Part shown: positions 34,674 through 35,854 of the stretch, one piece after another | Numbering within the stretch: position 1 is the first letter of the stretch | Layout of the letters: the number at the start of each line of letters is the position of its first letter | Assembly (NCBI GenBank): GCA_023356605.1 | Contig: JAKQYE010000035.1 | Coordinates: 1 to 35,854 of the forward strand | Length of the DNA: 35,854 bases | From: Trichodesmium sp. MAG_R02 | Lineage (GTDB): Bacteria; Cyanobacteriota; Cyanobacteriia; Cyanobacteriales; Microcoleaceae | Direction of reading: 5' to 3' | The notes under the pieces: generated by a model | The model's input: the letters and a program-made list of their open reading frames with translations, nothing else | Told to the model about the DNA's origin: nothing | Database searches by the model: none | Made by a program: the position numbers and the translations under genes

Positions 34674-35854
34674 GCGATCGCCTTTTGAGTTATTAGCTAT
34701 CAGCTCAAAAAAATCAGATAGAAGAGATTGTAGGTTGGGTTGAACTAAGTGAAACCCAACATAACCATAATTTCGAGTCATAGAAAAGCTGAAGATATTC
34801 AAGAGTCAAAAAAAACACCAGGATTTTCATTCTGTGTAGCTCCAAAAAGGACAGTGGCTAAAAGTATTTTCCTCCCCATTCTCAGAATTTTTGTGATCTT
34901 ATTAATATTGGAAAGTATCACTCGCCTACATATATGACCTTTTATTCAACAAAAAAAGTTTCCAGTGCGATCGCCTTTTGAGTTATTAGTTATGAGCTCA
35001 GAAAAATCAGATAGAAGAGATTGTAGGTTGGGTTGAACTAAGTGAAACCCAACATAACCATAATTTCGAGTCATAGAAAAGCTGAAGATATTCAAGAGTC
35101 AAAAAAAACACCAGGATTTTCATTCTGTGTAGCTCCAAAAAGGACAGTGGCTAAAAGTATTTTCCTCCCCATTCTCAGAATTTTTGTGATCTTATTAATA
35201 TTGGAAAGTATCACTCGCCTACATATATGACCTTTTATTCAACAAAAAAAGTTTCCAGTGCGATCGCCTTTTGAGTTATTAGTTATGAGCTCAGAAAAAT
35301 CAGATAGAAGAGATTGTAGGTTGGGTTGAACTAAGTGAAACCCAACATAACCATAATTTCGAGTCATAGAAAAGCTGAAAATATTCAAGAGTCAAAAAAA
35401 ACACCAGGATGTTCATTCTGTGGAGCTCCAAAAAGAACAGTGGCTAAAAGTATTTTCCTCCCCATTCTCAGAATTTTTGTGATCTTATTAATATTGGAAG
35501 GTATCACTCGCCTACATATATGACCTTTTATTCAACAAAAAAAGTTTCCAGTGCGATCGCCTTTTGAGTTATTAGTTATGAGCTCAGAAAAATCAGATAG
35601 AAGAGATTGTAGGTTGGATTGAACTAAGTGAAACCCAACATAACCATAATTTCGAGTCATAGAAAAGCTGAAGATATTCAAGAGTCAAAAAAAACACCAG
35701 GATTTTCATTCTGTGTAGCTCAAAAAAAAAACGGTGGCTAAAAGTATTTTCCTCCCCATTCTCAGAATTTTTGTGATCTTATTAATATTGGAAGGTATCA
35801 CTCGCCTACATATATGACCTTTTATTCAACAAAAGAAGTTTCCAGGGCGATCGC
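34674..35854 (+). repeat. 293-bp tandem repeat, four near-identical units, continues past window
   Basis: HIP1 octamers at 34674, 34967, 35260, 35553 and 35847 mark periods of 293, 293, 293 and 294 bp. Each unit contains GTTGGGTT(GAACTAAGTGA)AACCCAAC, an 8-bp hairpin of a kind common in cyanobacteria (one changed base in the copy near 35615), and TTTTCATTCTGTG(T/G)AGCTC. A 62-codon GTG-started frame recurs in three units but is broken in the fourth, so the repeat is judged non-coding. Confidence 0.93.

Noticed and set aside
34749-35523. A 62-codon frame (GTG start) repeated in three units of the 293-bp array
   Set aside because: It starts inside the hairpin, has no ribosome-binding site, and is broken by an A-run and a stop in the fourth unit; it is a by-product of the repeat.
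34674-35854. CRISPR array
   Set aside because: The units are 293 bp and identical along their whole length, with no short repeat/unique spacer pattern and no cas genes.
1-35854. tRNA or rRNA genes
   Set aside because: No T-loop-like GTTCGAATCC-type sequence with a matching acceptor stem was seen in the spacers, and no rRNA core sequence.

Overview
The window is AT-rich cyanobacterial chromosome. The evidence is the repeated octamer GCGATCGC (HIP1), the rplI-dnaB neighbourhood, a ThrRS without the TGS domain, an intein in DnaB at the classic cyanobacterial site, and heptanucleotide short repeats (GGGAGAT, AGTTATC, TATTCCC). Coding density is very low, and most spacers are filled with decayed transposases and small repeats. 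This style resembles Trichodesmium/Okeania-type filamentous cyanobacteria; that placement is inference, not a species call.

Layout. 1-2750: tail of a nuclease/transposase-like gene, two TnpB relics and rnz (tRNA 3' processing). 2760-5881: a SpoIID/LytB-domain protein, a small DUF4177-like protein and a conserved membrane protein. 5882-8660: a transposon graveyard with a dead IS630-type and a dead IS701-type transposase, the latter split by a 95-bp MITE. 8666-14650: recN, then a GAF-GAF-PAS adenylate cyclase followed by two small unknown proteins. 14651-18160: folB and a UbiE-like methyltransferase among nested repeats. 18167-18636: a type II toxin-antitoxin pair. 18985-21360: IS605/TnpB relics and a 252-bp inverted-repeat element. 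21567-23393: thrS. 23875-25520: more relics. 25788-29044: two intact ProX-type glycine-betaine-binding lipoproteins plus a third, decayed copy. 29649-33913: rplI and dnaB, the latter carrying two inteins. 33914-35854: an array of 293-bp tandem repeats running off the window.

Working together. The housekeeping genes (rnz, recN, folB, thrS, rplI, dnaB) are mostly isolated transcription units. Only the cyclase cluster, the toxin-antitoxin pair, rplI-dnaB and the proX paralogues look functionally grouped.

Most notable. (1) The first DnaB intein (529 aa) contains an in-frame array of 84-aa repeats, 3.3 copies at 252 bp each, between its degenerate endonuclease part and its C-terminal splicing blocks. 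(2) At 16104-16680 three mobile elements are nested inside one another, and empty sites elsewhere in the window allow the insertion order to be read. (3) At least four small non-autonomous repeat families (named here MITE-A, B, C and IS605-mini) can be defined from this window alone; MITE-A ends match the end of the dead IS630.
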